From Catenulispora sp. GP43 (lineage in GTDB: Bacteria; Actinomycetota; Actinomycetes; Streptomycetales; Catenulisporaceae), in the NCBI RefSeq assembly GCF_041260665.1, contig NZ_JBGCCT010000036.1, forward strand, positions 1 through 64,000: a stretch of 64,000 nucleotides of DNA, in the 5' to 3' direction. Shown in pieces: positions 14,489-24,200 of this stretch; position 1 is the first letter of the stretch, and each line of letters starts with the position of its first letter. Made by a program: the position numbers and the translations under genes. The notes under the pieces were generated by a model, which was not told the DNA's origin, searched no databases, and saw only the letters and a list, made by a program, of their open reading frames with translations.

Positions 14489-17161
14489 TCAGCCGAGTTG
14501 GCCGCCGAGCACCGTGGCGATCTGGTTCACGACCTCCTGGCCGATGGCGTTCGCCCCACCGAAGACCTCCACGCCGTGCAGCGTCGACGACCACCCGTGC
14601 AGCGTCACGAGCAGACCCGGGTCCGCGGACTCGGTGCCGGTGAGCAGCAGCGGCTGGCGGGCGTTGGCGGCGAACGCGCCTCCGGTCAGCGCGTCCGGGA
14701 AGTTGTAGGCGTAGGCGACGCCGACGCCGGTCGGGGCCGAACCCGTGGTGTGGACGACCGCGGCGGCGACGTCTTCGGCCGTCGCGAACCGGTCGGGGCC
14801 GGCCAGGCGGTTCACCGTCTTCGCGGCGGTCTTCAGCGTTCCCACGGCGGTCACGGCCGCGCCGCCCACCGCGTCGACGGTCTTGTGTCCGGCCAGGAAG
14901 GCGGCCGTGGCCGGGTCCAGTGTGGGGCCGTCGGACAGCACGATCGGGGCGTCGCGCACCGCGCCGAGCGGTCCCGCCGCCAGAGCGTCCGGGAAGTCCT
15001 TGCCGGTGGCGACGATGGCCTCGGGGGTCGGACCGAAGGACGCGGCGATCTGGAGTGCGGTCTGGAATCGGTCGCCGCCGCCGTAGCGGACCACGGTGTA
15101 CCCCGCGCTGCGCAGCGACTTCTCGATGTCGGGCGAGACCGCGCTCGCGCCGCCGAGGACATAGACGATCTTGTGGGTACCGGGTCCTCCCAGGACGCGA
15201 TCGATCTCGGCGCGTGTGGCGGTGTCGAGCCTGGACGGGTCGGTGAGCAGCAGCGGGCCGTGGAAGTGGGCTGCCAAGGGGACTCCGGCCAGCGCGTCGG
15301 GGCTGGCGTCGCCGCGGGCGAGGACGACCGACGCGGCCGCTCCGTCCCGCCACTGCGCCTGCGACGCCAGGCGTCCGGTGTCATAGCGATCGGTGCCACC
15401 GATGCGGCGGACAGTGGGTTTCACAGGCGGCTTCGGCTGAGGGGGCGTCGGCGGCGCGGGAGGCACCGTGATGGTGACGTTTTGGGACGCGCTGCCGGTC
15501 CAGCCGTACTGATCGGTGACGGTGATCGTGACGTTGTAGGTGCCCGATGCCGCGTAGGGGTGGACGAAGGTGCCGAACGCGGTCTTCTGCGTCACGGGTG
15601 CGGAGCCGTCCCCGAAGGTGGCCGTGGCCGATACCAGCGTTCGACCGGTGTCCATGGACTCCGCGAAGACCGACCCTTGGGGGATGTCAGTGCCGGGGCC
15701 GCCCGGAGCGACGTAGATGTCCGGCGTGAAGGTCTCCGGCTGCACCCAGGTCTGGGTCGTCGTCGAGAAGGTGGAGCCGCCCGCGTCGGTGACTTCGACC
15801 TTGACCGTGTAGGTGCCGTCCGCCTTGTAGGTGTGGACAGCATCCGGCGAGGTCTGCGGACCGGTGGATTCGCCGTCGCCGAAGAAGACGTCGTAGCTGA
15901 CGACAGGTGACCAGGACGGCCCGACGCTGACGTTCATCGTCTCGGTGCGGTAGTCCTGCGGCGTGATCCCGCCGGATCCGGACACCTGGATCCAGGGCGT
16001 GACGGGGCGGCTGAACTCGAAGGCGCCACGATCCGCGTAGCTGACCGGCCCGACACCCGTGTCCGCGACCTCGGGGTCGTCGACTCGTGCATCGCCGCTG
16101 ATGTCTGCCGACGGCTCGTCGCGCGCGCCGGAATCGGCGGAGTCGATGGCCGGCGAGCCGGTGACCAGGTCGTATTCCGGCCGTTGACGGCCGGCACCGG
16201 GGGCCGGCACAGGCGACCAGAAGCCGGGGTCGGCGGTCAGATCGTGGCTGCCACCGCCCGCGGTGTCGAAGGCGGCGGCATCAGCGTAGGGACTGCCGTT
16301 CCACCGCACCACCGGGCCGCCGGGGGCCGCCGTGGTGAGGATGTTGTAGCCGACCTTCACGGTGCCGGAAGCGGAGAGGTCCAGGGCGATGCCGACCCGG
16401 GAGCCGAGCGTCGTCGCCTGGCTCGCGATGTCGTTCTCGACGCCGACGTCCGAGGACGTGCCGGTCACCGCGATGGAGCTGCCGCCGTTCCCGTCGAGGG
16501 TGTTCGACACGACGTCGACGGTGCCGGAGTCGGCGACCGTGATCCCGCCGCCGTCGTCGGCCGCGACGAGATCGTCGGCGATGACGACGTCGGAGGACCC
16601 GGTCACACTGATTCCGGGGCCCTTCGCCCCCGCGATCTCACCACCGGTCACCGTGGCGCCGGTGACTCCGTCCAACCGCAGCGCGGGGATCGTCGGGTCC
16701 GGCGCCGCCACGCCGGACTGGGAGTCCCCCAAGCCGGGACGCGTCAAAGTGACGTTCTGCGACGCCCGGGCGATCACGGCCTCGCCCGCGGTGCCGGCGA
16801 TCTTCACATTGCTGAGCGTCACGTCATGCTGATGATCGATCAGCACCCCGTAGGGTCCGCCGGTGATCGACGCCGCGATGCCGCTCAGGGTGACGCCGGA
16901 TTTCGTGACGTCGATCCCGCCCTGGAACTGTCCGATGAGATTCAGTGTGGTTCCGGCGGTCACCAGAGGCGAGGCGAAAGCCCCTGCCACCGTGCAAAAG
17001 GGCACAGCCGCGTTACCAGGGCTCGAAGGCTTGTCCGAGCACGTCGAACGCCCGGGCTCGACGAGCACCGTGTTCCCGGCGGCATGCGCCGTCACCGGGG
17101 CGAGCCAGGCCACCAGCGTCGAGCCGGTCACCGCGAGCACAGAAATACGCCGAGCACGCAT
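14489..17161 (-). CDS. Secreted beta-helix/PKD/CWB2 surface protein
   Basis: An 890-aa exported protein. A signal peptide (~1-28, SVLAVTGSTLVAWLAPVTAHA) is followed by a right-handed beta-helix (~50-390; repeated V-T/L-x-G-V-T turns). Two PKD-like domains (~395-590) contain SYDVFFGDGESTGP and TATFGDGSAP; a Pro-rich hinge links to three CWB2 cell-wall-binding repeats (~605-890) with RIGGTDRYDTGRLA, RYGGGDRFQTALQIA and RLAGPDRFATAEDVA. CWB2 usually anchors proteins to anionic wall polymers. No catalytic residues can be assigned, so it may be an adhesin or polysaccharide-binding enzyme. The ATG has a GGTGGGGG site upstream; GTG 17179 is an alternative. It is convergent with the GH3 remnant, only 3 bases apart. 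Confidence 0.82.
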   Translation of the reverse strand: MRARRISVLAVTGSTLVAWLAPVTAHAAGNTVLVEPGRSTCSDKPSSPGNAAVPFCTVAGAFASPLVTAGTTLNLIGQFQGGIDVTKSGVTLSGIAASITGGPYGVLIDHQHDVTLSNVKIAGTAGEAVIARASQNVTLTRPGLGDSQSGVAAPDPTIPALRLDGVTGATVTGGEIAGAKGPGISVTGSSDVVIADDLVAADDGGGITVADSGTVDVVSNTLDGNGGSSIAVTGTSSDVGVENDIASQATTLGSRVGIALDLSASGTVKVGYNILTTAAPGGPVVRWNGSPYADAAAFDTAGGGSHDLTADPGFWSPVPAPGAGRQRPEYDLVTGSPAIDSADSGARDEPSADISGDARVDDPEVADTGVGPVSYADRGAFEFSRPVTPWIQVSGSGGITPQDYRTETMNVSVGPSWSPVVSYDVFFGDGESTGPQTSPDAVHTYKADGTYTVKVEVTDAGGSTFSTTTQTWVQPETFTPDIYVAPGGPGTDIPQGSVFAESMDTGRTLVSATATFGDGSAPVTQKTAFGTFVHPYAASGTYNVTITVTDQYGWTGSASQNVTITVPPAPPTPPQPKPPVKPTVRRIGGTDRYDTGRLASQAQWRDGAAASVVLARGDASPDALAGVPLAAHFHGPLLLTDPSRLDTATRAEIDRVLGGPGTHKIVYVLGGASAVSPDIEKSLRSAGYTVVRYGGGDRFQTALQIAASFGPTPEAIVATGKDFPDALAAGPLGAVRDAPIVLSDGPTLDPATAAFLAGHKTVDAVGGAAVTAVGTLKTAAKTVNRLAGPDRFATAEDVAAAVVHTTGSAPTGVGVAYAYNFPDALTGGAFAANARQPLLLTGTESADPGLLVTLHGWSSTLHGVEVFGGANAIGQEVVNQIATVLGGQLG

Positions 17162-17258
17162 ACGAAAGCCCCCACCCACCGAGAACCCGCCGAATAGGGC
17201 TCGGCGTCCATGATCGGCGAGACGAGCCGATTGATTTTCTTCGCCGCTCGGAGCGGTG

Positions 17259-17957
17259 TCAACTGTGCGGCTCGAGCGCCATGTCGAGCGCCGCCCGGCA
17301 ATGCAGCGCGGTGGTCGGGAAGATGGGAACCGCGAGGTCGTCGATCCGGACGCTGAGTTCGAGCTCAGTGCATCCCAGGACGATCCCGCGGGCTCCCCGG
17401 GCCACCAGCCGCTGCCCGATCTCGATCAGCAGGTCGCGCGATTCCCGGGTCACGACACCGACGCAGAGCTCGTCGTAAATGATCCTCTGCACCTGCTGGC
17501 GGTCCGCCTCGTCCGGGATCAGCGACTCCACCCCGCCGGCCGAGAGGCGCTGCCGGTAGAAGTCCTGCTCCATCGTGTAGCGAGTGGCCAGCAGGCCGAT
17601 GCGGTCGAGCCCGGCGGCCCGGACCGCCCGCGCCGTGACGTCGCCCAGGTGCAGCACCGGGCAGCCGACCGCCGCCGCGACCTGGTCGTAGACCTTGTGC
17701 ATCGTGTTGGTGCCGATCATGATCAGCTCGGCGCCCGCCGCCTGGAGCGCCCGGGCCTCGGCGGCCAGCACGTCGCCGGACGCCGCCCAGTCGCCGTTCT
17801 GCTGCATCTGCTCGATCGGCGCGAAGTCCACCGACGAGACGACCACCCGGGCCGAGTGCAGACCGCCCAGACGCTCCTGGACGCCCTGGTTCAGGAGCCG
17901 ATAGTACTCGGCGGTCGATTCCCAGCTCATGCCGCCGATCAGGCCGATTTTCCGCAT
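17259..17957 (-). CDS. Aspartate/glutamate-racemase family enzyme (RacX/YgeA-like)
   Basis: A 232-aa cytosolic PLP-independent amino-acid racemase. It starts KIGLIGGMSWESTAEYYR and carries the first active-site loop as MIGTNTMHK, a Thr in place of the first Cys, and the second as VLGCTELEL. This Thr/Cys pair matches the broad-specificity racemases of the YgeA type rather than classic Cys/Cys glutamate racemase MurI. It could make D-amino acids for wall remodelling or detoxification. It stands alone, divergent from the surface protein at 18139, with the start ATG 17957 supported by conserved residues from position 1. Confidence 0.88.
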   Translation of the reverse strand: MRKIGLIGGMSWESTAEYYRLLNQGVQERLGGLHSARVVVSSVDFAPIEQMQQNGDWAASGDVLAAEARALQAAGAELIMIGTNTMHKVYDQVAAAVGCPVLHLGDVTARAVRAAGLDRIGLLATRYTMEQDFYRQRLSAGGVESLIPDEADRQQVQRIIYDELCVGVVTRESRDLLIEIGQRLVARGARGIVLGCTELELSVRIDDLAVPIFPTTALHCRAALDMALEPHS

Positions 17958-18138
17958 GGGTCAACGGTGGACCGCCGCGGGATCTTGCCGCAACTCGAGA
18001 ACGGACAGCGGCGATGAGGGCGGTACGGGCGACGCGCTTCGTTCCACCATCCGATGTCCGGCGTTCAGCCCTGGCTGGAGCCGCACCGTCGGGGTCCTTG
18101 TACCGTCGCCGCCAGCCGGGACGATACAAGGCTCTTAC

Positions 18139-20172
18139 ATGGGGGGACGTACGTTGGTGTCCAAGTTTCGCCCGGCAGTGTGCCGGGTGGCTTCAGCCGT
18201 CCTGGCATTCTGCTTCTTCGCGGCCGGGGTGGGCCCGGCGCCGGCGAGCGCGGCGGCGTACGTGCCCATCACCGGAGCCGGGTCGACGTGGGTCGGGAAC
18301 GCGATGAACCAGTGGACGTCGCAGGTCGCGCAGCAGGGGGTTCAAGTCTCCTATGCCGGCACCGGGTCGACTGACGGCCGGATCCAGTTCCGCGGCGGAT
18401 CGGTGGACTTCGCGGTCAGCGACGTTCCGTACGGCCTGGTCGACAAAGGGGTCGTCGATCCGCTGCCCGCGCAGCCGTTCGCCTACGCCCCGATCGCCGG
18501 GAACGGCCTGGCCTTCATGTACCACCTGACCTCCGGCGGGCATGAGATCACCGGTCTGCGGCTGGACCCGGTCACCGGCGCCAAGGTCTTCACCGGTGTC
18601 ATCACCACGGGGAACGATCCTGAGATCGCGGGCGAGAACCCCGGCGTCGCGCTCCCGGCACGGGAGATCGTGCCGGTGGTGCGCTCGGACGGGGCGGGGA
18701 CCTCCGCGCAGCTGACGGCGTGGTTCGCGAACCAGCCCTCGCTCGCGCCGATCTGGAACGCGTACTGTGCGGCGAGCGGTCGGGCAACGCCTTGCGGCCA
18801 GACGTCTTACTACCCGGTGCCGTCGTCGGCCGGCGCGCATTTCGTGGCGCAGTCGTTGGACACCGGCGTCGCCGATTACGTCGCCCAGCCCAGTTCGGAA
18901 GGCGCGATCACCTATACCGGGTACTCCTACGCGCTTCAGTCCGGTTTCCCTGTAGCGAAGCTGCTCAATGCGGGCGGAGCGTATGTCCTGCCGGCTGCCG
19001 GCAACGTCGCCGTCGCGCTGCAGAGCGCGAGGGTGGATGCTCAGGGGCTCGCCGACGTCAGCCGTGTCTACACGAGCGGGGATCCGCGTGCTTATCCGCT
19101 GTCGAACGTCAGCTACATGATCGTCCCGCTGTCGACGGCGGCCCCCTTCACGACCGCCAAGGGCCTGACCCTGGGCACGTTCGCCGACTACGCGCTGTGT
19201 CCGGGCCAGCAGACACTCGCCCAGCAGGGATCCGCGCCGCTGGCGCCGTCGATCGTGCAGACGTCGCTGGCCACCATCGCCAAGGTGCCCGGAGCCGGTG
19301 ACAACGCGAGCCCGGCCTGCACGGATCAGACAGCCGCGCTGATCGCGGACACGCCGCAACCACCACCGTGCGACATGGCCGGCAGCACGGTCTCCTGCAC
19401 CACCGGCGCGAATCCGGTGCCCGCGCTCGCGATCTCGCCCGGCGGCGCGGCGCACCAAGGCGACCCGGTGTCCTTCACCGCGACCGTCGACCCCGGCCTC
19501 GCCGGAACGTTCACACTGGCCGTGACAGCAGGGCCGCAGCCCGCGACGCCCTTGACGTTCGCGGACGTCGACGGCACCGGGAACTTGGTGCTGACCACCC
19601 TCGCGGCGGGCAGCTACGAGTTCGTCGTCTCGTTCACCCCCAGCGGCGGCCCGGCGTGGACCACGTCGAGCCAGCCGGTCGACATCACCATCGCACCGAT
19701 CAACCATGCCCCGGTGGAGACGGTGACCACGGTCCTGCCGCCGGGCGCCCTCGCGATCGCGGTCTCCGGCGCCCCGACCGTGGTGCTCCCCGACACGGTC
19801 CTGAACCCCGCGGGCGACCTCTTCCAGACGACAGGTGCCCTGACCCCGATCGTCGTCACCGACAACCGCGCGGCCTCCCCCGGCTGGACGGCCACCGCCA
19901 CGGTCACCGACTTCAGCGACACGGCGGGCCACTCCTTCGACGGAGCGAACCTGGGCTGGACCCCGTCGGTCATCGACACATCACCCGCGCAGACGGTCAC
20001 GGCGGGTCCAAGCGTCGCGCCGAACGCGAACGGCGGGTTGAAGGCCGGCACGACCCTGGCGAGTTGCAGCGGGCTCGGCACCGTGCACCTCGGTGCGGCG
20101 CTGCAGTTGGACGTGCCCACGAGTACGATCGCCGGGACGTACACGGCGACGATGACGTTCACGGTGTTGTGA
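18139..20172 (+). CDS. PstS-like substrate-binding surface protein
   Basis: A 677-aa secreted protein. A signal peptide (~1-38, ending PAPASAAA) leads into a periplasmic-binding fold like phosphate-binding PstS (~40-390): ITGAGSTWVGNAMNQW, SYAGTGSTDGRIQFRGG, VDFAVSDVPYG, and RSDGAGTSAQLTAWF, matching the residues that grip phosphate. The C-terminal ~280 residues form two Ig-like beta domains (TFTLAVTAG, TATMTFTV) and no membrane anchor or lipobox is seen. No pst permease genes are nearby, so it may be a free or wall-associated scavenger or adhesin. GTG 18157 is an alternative start with a purine-rich site upstream. Confidence 0.72.
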   Translation: MGGRTLVSKFRPAVCRVASAVLAFCFFAAGVGPAPASAAAYVPITGAGSTWVGNAMNQWTSQVAQQGVQVSYAGTGSTDGRIQFRGGSVDFAVSDVPYGLVDKGVVDPLPAQPFAYAPIAGNGLAFMYHLTSGGHEITGLRLDPVTGAKVFTGVITTGNDPEIAGENPGVALPAREIVPVVRSDGAGTSAQLTAWFANQPSLAPIWNAYCAASGRATPCGQTSYYPVPSSAGAHFVAQSLDTGVADYVAQPSSEGAITYTGYSYALQSGFPVAKLLNAGGAYVLPAAGNVAVALQSARVDAQGLADVSRVYTSGDPRAYPLSNVSYMIVPLSTAAPFTTAKGLTLGTFADYALCPGQQTLAQQGSAPLAPSIVQTSLATIAKVPGAGDNASPACTDQTAALIADTPQPPPCDMAGSTVSCTTGANPVPALAISPGGAAHQGDPVSFTATVDPGLAGTFTLAVTAGPQPATPLTFADVDGTGNLVLTTLAAGSYEFVVSFTPSGGPAWTTSSQPVDITIAPINHAPVETVTTVLPPGALAIAVSGAPTVVLPDTVLNPAGDLFQTTGALTPIVVTDNRAASPGWTATATVTDFSDTAGHSFDGANLGWTPSVIDTSPAQTVTAGPSVAPNANGGLKAGTTLASCSGLGTVHLGAALQLDVPTSTIAGTYTATMTFTVL

Positions 20173-20230
20173 GCTGCGGATGGTCGCCCACGGTCGGCCG
20201 TAACCCGCTCCGCACCGACTCGAAGCTGGT

Positions 20231-20506
20231 TCAGCGCAAAGCGATGAGTCCTGCGTCAGTCGGCCTGAAGCCGCAGGCCTCGAAGGAGAAGGGGCGCAGA
20301 TCCGGTTCGAAAGCGCCGCCATCCCAGGCGACGTTGACGAAGCCGACCAGGGCGGTGGCCTTTCGAGCGCAGACCCAGCCGAGGCTGTGACGATGCACTC
20401 GTGTGTGCCAGTCGGTGGCCGTCTGGCCGTGACCGAAGGCCTCCGCGTGGAGGGCGTTGACTGCTGCGTTGTCAAAATCACCGCGCCACTGATACGTGAT
20501 CGTCAT
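20231..20506 (-). pseudogene. GNAT acetyltransferase lacking its acetyl-CoA core
   Basis: The 91-codon frame starts MTITYQWRGDFDNAAVNALH and includes GWVCARKATALVGFVNVAWDGGA, the first strands of a GNAT fold. It then passes directly to FEPDLRPFSFEACGFRPTDAG, the last strand and helix. The central ~40 residues with the acetyl-CoA-binding R/Q-x-x-G-x-G/A loop are missing, and the frame is preserved across the join. The product cannot bind acetyl-CoA. An intact relative of ~130-140 aa is expected from the family. Confidence 0.7.
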
Positions 20507-20543
20507 GGTCGCATCGTAGGTCGCTGCCGCCTAAAGGAGTTCC

Positions 20544-21104
20544 ATGCCCCGCTTCATCCTGACCGGCACGCCGGGCTCGGGCAAAACGGCCATCCTGCGC
20601 CGGCTCGAACTGGACGGTCTGGCCGTCGTCGAGGAAGCCGCCACCGACGTCATCTCCCTCAACCAGGCCCGCGGCATCGACGAACCCTGGTCCGGTCCCG
20701 ACTTCATCGACGAGATCGTCGCGTTGCAGCGACGACGCCAGCTCACCATCGGCGAGCACCAGATCGGACCGGTCCTGTTCGACCGGTCCCCGATCTGCAC
20801 CTACGCCCTGGCCCTGTTCCTCGGCCACCCCGTCGGACAGTGCCTCGCCGCCGAACTCGACCGCATTCGTGACCAGGCGATCTACGACCGCCGTGTCTTC
20901 TTCGTCAAGAGCCAGGGCTTCATCGCCCCGACAGCCGCTCGGCGCATCAGCCTGGACGACGCGCTCCGCTTCGAGGCGATCCACGCCGAGGCATACCGCT
21001 CCATGGGCTACAACCTCGTCACCATCGAACCCGGCCCGCTAGACACCCGCGCCGCCCAGGTACGGGCCCTGGTATCACCGTCAGTGCGGCCCTCTTCCCG
21101 GTGA
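20544..21104 (+). CDS. P-loop AAA-type ATPase/kinase
   Basis: A 186-aa soluble P-loop protein. Walker A is ILTGTPGSGKTAI at the N-terminus; a putative Walker B/Asp is in PVLFDRSPICTYALALFLG. LEEAATDVISL, ARRISLDDALRFEAIHAEAYRSMGYNLVTI and two arginine-rich segments match the AAA_28 family of small nucleotide-binding proteins often listed as predicted ATPases or kinases. AAAGGAG lies 4 bases before ATG 20544. Substrate is unknown. A second P-loop protein of another family lies at 32696. Confidence 0.8.
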   Translation: MPRFILTGTPGSGKTAILRRLELDGLAVVEEAATDVISLNQARGIDEPWSGPDFIDEIVALQRRRQLTIGEHQIGPVLFDRSPICTYALALFLGHPVGQCLAAELDRIRDQAIYDRRVFFVKSQGFIAPTAARRISLDDALRFEAIHAEAYRSMGYNLVTIEPGPLDTRAAQVRALVSPSVRPSSR

Positions 21105-21250
21105 AAAGCACAGCAGCGGTCGGCGGCAGGCAGCGCCCTCCCGGCGAGGCGCGCCTTACCGCCGACTACTGTCACCGGGCACCGAGCACCCCCACCCAGC
21201 CGAAAGCCGGCGAGCAGGGGGGCACTGCTCACCGGCTCCCGGCCGTCAGT

Positions 21251-21280
21251 CAGCTCAGCTCAGCTCAGCTCAGCTCAGCT
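21251..21280. repeat. (CAGCT)6 pentanucleotide microsatellite
   Basis: Six exact CAGCT units cover 21251-21280. The stop codon of the copper oxidase gene on the minus strand (21275-21277) lies inside the tract. Because the stop is in the unit first met by ribosomes, gain or loss of later units would not change the protein. Confidence 0.9.
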
Positions 21281-24200
21281 GTGCTTGAACACCACGGTCT
21301 CCGCCAACCACACCGTCGACCCACCAGTCCCGAACGTGCCCGCCGCCGTGGCCCCGGCGCCCGGAACCTGGTCCTCCACCAGCGCCTCCATATCCCCGGT
21401 GTTCGAGATGTCGACCCGCTGCGTGAACCCGCCGCCGGCGCTGAGCACATCACCGAACCCGGAGTCGGCATAGAAGCCCACTGCCAACTCCCCGGCCGCC
21501 GAGGCAGCCGCCGTCGCGCCGGAGGAGACCGTGGCTGCCGCGCCAGTGGTGCCGGTGGCGTGTGCCTGGGTGTCGACCGCTGCGAGCCCGGCCGCCGCCG
21601 ACAGGCCCGAGTACTCCAGAGCCGCCAGGCCGATCGCGGCGCCGCCCGAGGACGCCTTTGCCGTCACCGTCGGCTTCGTGCCCCCGCCGCCGGTGATCGG
21701 GGCGCTCCACACGCTCATCTCCGTATGGTCGGAGGCGGTGAAGTGGCTGATCTCGGTATAGGTATCACCCGCGGTATCGGTAACCGCCGTGGCGGTGGCC
21801 GACGAGGTGTTCCACACGCCGACCTCCACAACCAACCGGTCGCCGACAGTGATAGGCGCCCCGAGCGTGACCGCCGCCGAGGAGGCGCTCGGCACATGCG
21901 TCGAAGCCTGCTGCACGAACACCGGCGCCGCCACATTCGTCGGCACCACCGCGTTCGACGGCGCCGAGGCCACTCCGGTGCCCGCCGAGTCGGTCGCGCT
22001 GACCGTGAACGTGTAGCTGGTCCCGTTGGTCAGGCCGCTGATGGTCGCCGACGTCGCCGGCGGCGTACCGGTGACGGTGGTCGGCGTCAGGGCGCTGCCG
22101 TTGGCATACGGCGTCACCGTGTACGAAGTGACCGCAGCCGCGCCGGAAGCCGGGGCGGTCCAGGAGACCGTCGCCGACGACGGCCCGGCCGTGGCGGTGA
22201 CCCCGGTCGGCGCGCCCGGCACGGTCGGCGCCGCCGCGCTCAGGTGCACCGTGGCCGCGACCGACGGCACGCCGGCCTTGTTCACGATGAACAGCATGTA
22301 GTCACCGGGCGGCGCGATCGCGCCGCCGGCCGGCGCCTGCACCGACAGGGTCCCGTCGCCCGCGGTGAACGACAGCGGCACGAAGTGCTGGTCCATGTCC
22401 GACTGGTGGGTGTCGGCGGCGTAGGAGACCAGGTTCACCGAGGCGATCGAGGCCGCGTCCGGGGTCGTCACCGTCATCGCAGCACCGTACTGCGCGGAGC
22501 CGGGACCTGCGGTGATCGTCGGGCGCGGGCCGTTGAACAGGTACGAGGGCGAGTACACCTGGCTGTTGTACTGGCCCGGGTCGCTGGTGCTCTCCTCATG
22601 GCCGCCGCCGGCGATCAGCACGGTGCCGTCCGGCTCCAGCACCGCGGTCGAGTGGTAGTTGCGCGCCGCCGCGATCGAGCCGATCGTCGTCCACTGCTTC
22701 GTCGCCGGGTCCCAGATCTCCGCCGGCAGCACGCCGGAGGTCACCGTGTCCTGGTTCGAGGTCGGCTCCCCGCCGATGGCCAGCACCCGGCCGTCGGCCA
22801 GCATGGTCAGCGTGTGGTAGACCCGCGGGTAGTTCATCGGCGCGACCGGCTGCCAGGTCGGCGTCGCCGAGGTCAGGTCGATGGTGGCGGCCCCGGCGAC
22901 CGCGGTGGTGGTGGAGGTGACGCTCGGCGAGCCGCCGCTGTACAGGATCTGGCCCGGCCGGTACATCACCGACGAGCCGTTCTTCAGGCCGCTGGCACCG
23001 ACAGACGTCCACGTCTGGGCGTTGGCGTCCAGCCAGTAGGAGACGTCCTCGGACGGGCCGATCGTGAACACCTTGCCGTTGGGCGCCAGGTAGGAGAACG
23101 GGTACTCCTCCTCGTGCACCTGCGAGGTGTTGATCGCCGACAGCTCGGTCCAGGTGTTCGCGACCGGGTCGTAGATCTCGGGGGTGTCGGCCCAGACGTT
23201 GGCGCCGCTGGAGTTGCCGCTGATGGCGACATACCGGCCGTCCGGCAGCTCGGTCAGGTCCGGATACCAGCGTGGCAGGTGCATGTCGGCGACGCGGGAC
23301 CAGGTCTGGGTGGCGGGGTTGAAGATGGTGGTGTCGACGATCCCGAGGTTGCCGGTCGAGGAGGCGCCGTAGCCGCCGACCACCAGCACCCGGCCGTCGG
23401 GCAGCTTGGCATTGCCGGCACAGAAGATGCTGGAGGGCGCGGTGATCTCGGTATAGGTGCCAGCGGCGGGGTCGTGGAGGTAGGTGGGCTCCGGCGTCTC
23501 CCAGCCGTCCCACTGCAGGTCCTTGCCGTCATCGAGCACCACCGAGTGCACGGCCACGATCGGCGAGGTCTGCAACGGCCCGAACTGCCCGGCCGGCACC
23601 GGGTCCGGCACCACCGAGTTCGACGGCTGCGACACCGGGCCGGCGCCCACAGCGTTGGCCGCACTGACGGTGAAGGTGTACGGCACGGCATTACTCAGCC
23701 CGGACACGGTCACCGACGGCGTCGGCGGCGTACCGGTCACCACGGTCGGGGTACCGGGGACGCCGTCGGCATAGGGCGTGACGGTGTAGGAGGTCAGCGG
23801 CGAACCGCCGTCCGGCGGCGCGGTCCAGGTCAGCGTCGCCGAAGCGCTTCCGGCCACGGCCGCCAGACCGGTCGGAGTACCGGGCACGGTCGCGGTGCCG
23901 GAGTTCTCCGCCTTGAGCACCACGGTCGCGGCAAGCCAGACAGTGCTTCCGCCGGTACCGAACGCGGCGTTCGGGGTGGCGCCGGCCGCGGAGGTCACCG
24001 CGTCCTCGACCGCGACCTCCATGTTGCCGGCGTTGGAGACGTTGGCCCGGCCAGTGAAGCCCGAGCCCGGCGTGATGGTGTCGCCGAACCCGGAGTCGGC
24101 GTAGAAGCCGAGCGCGAGCTCACCGGCGCCAGTGGTAGCCCCAGTAGCGCCGGACGCCACCGTCCCGGCCGCGCCGGTCTTCCCGGTGTTGTGGGCCTGT

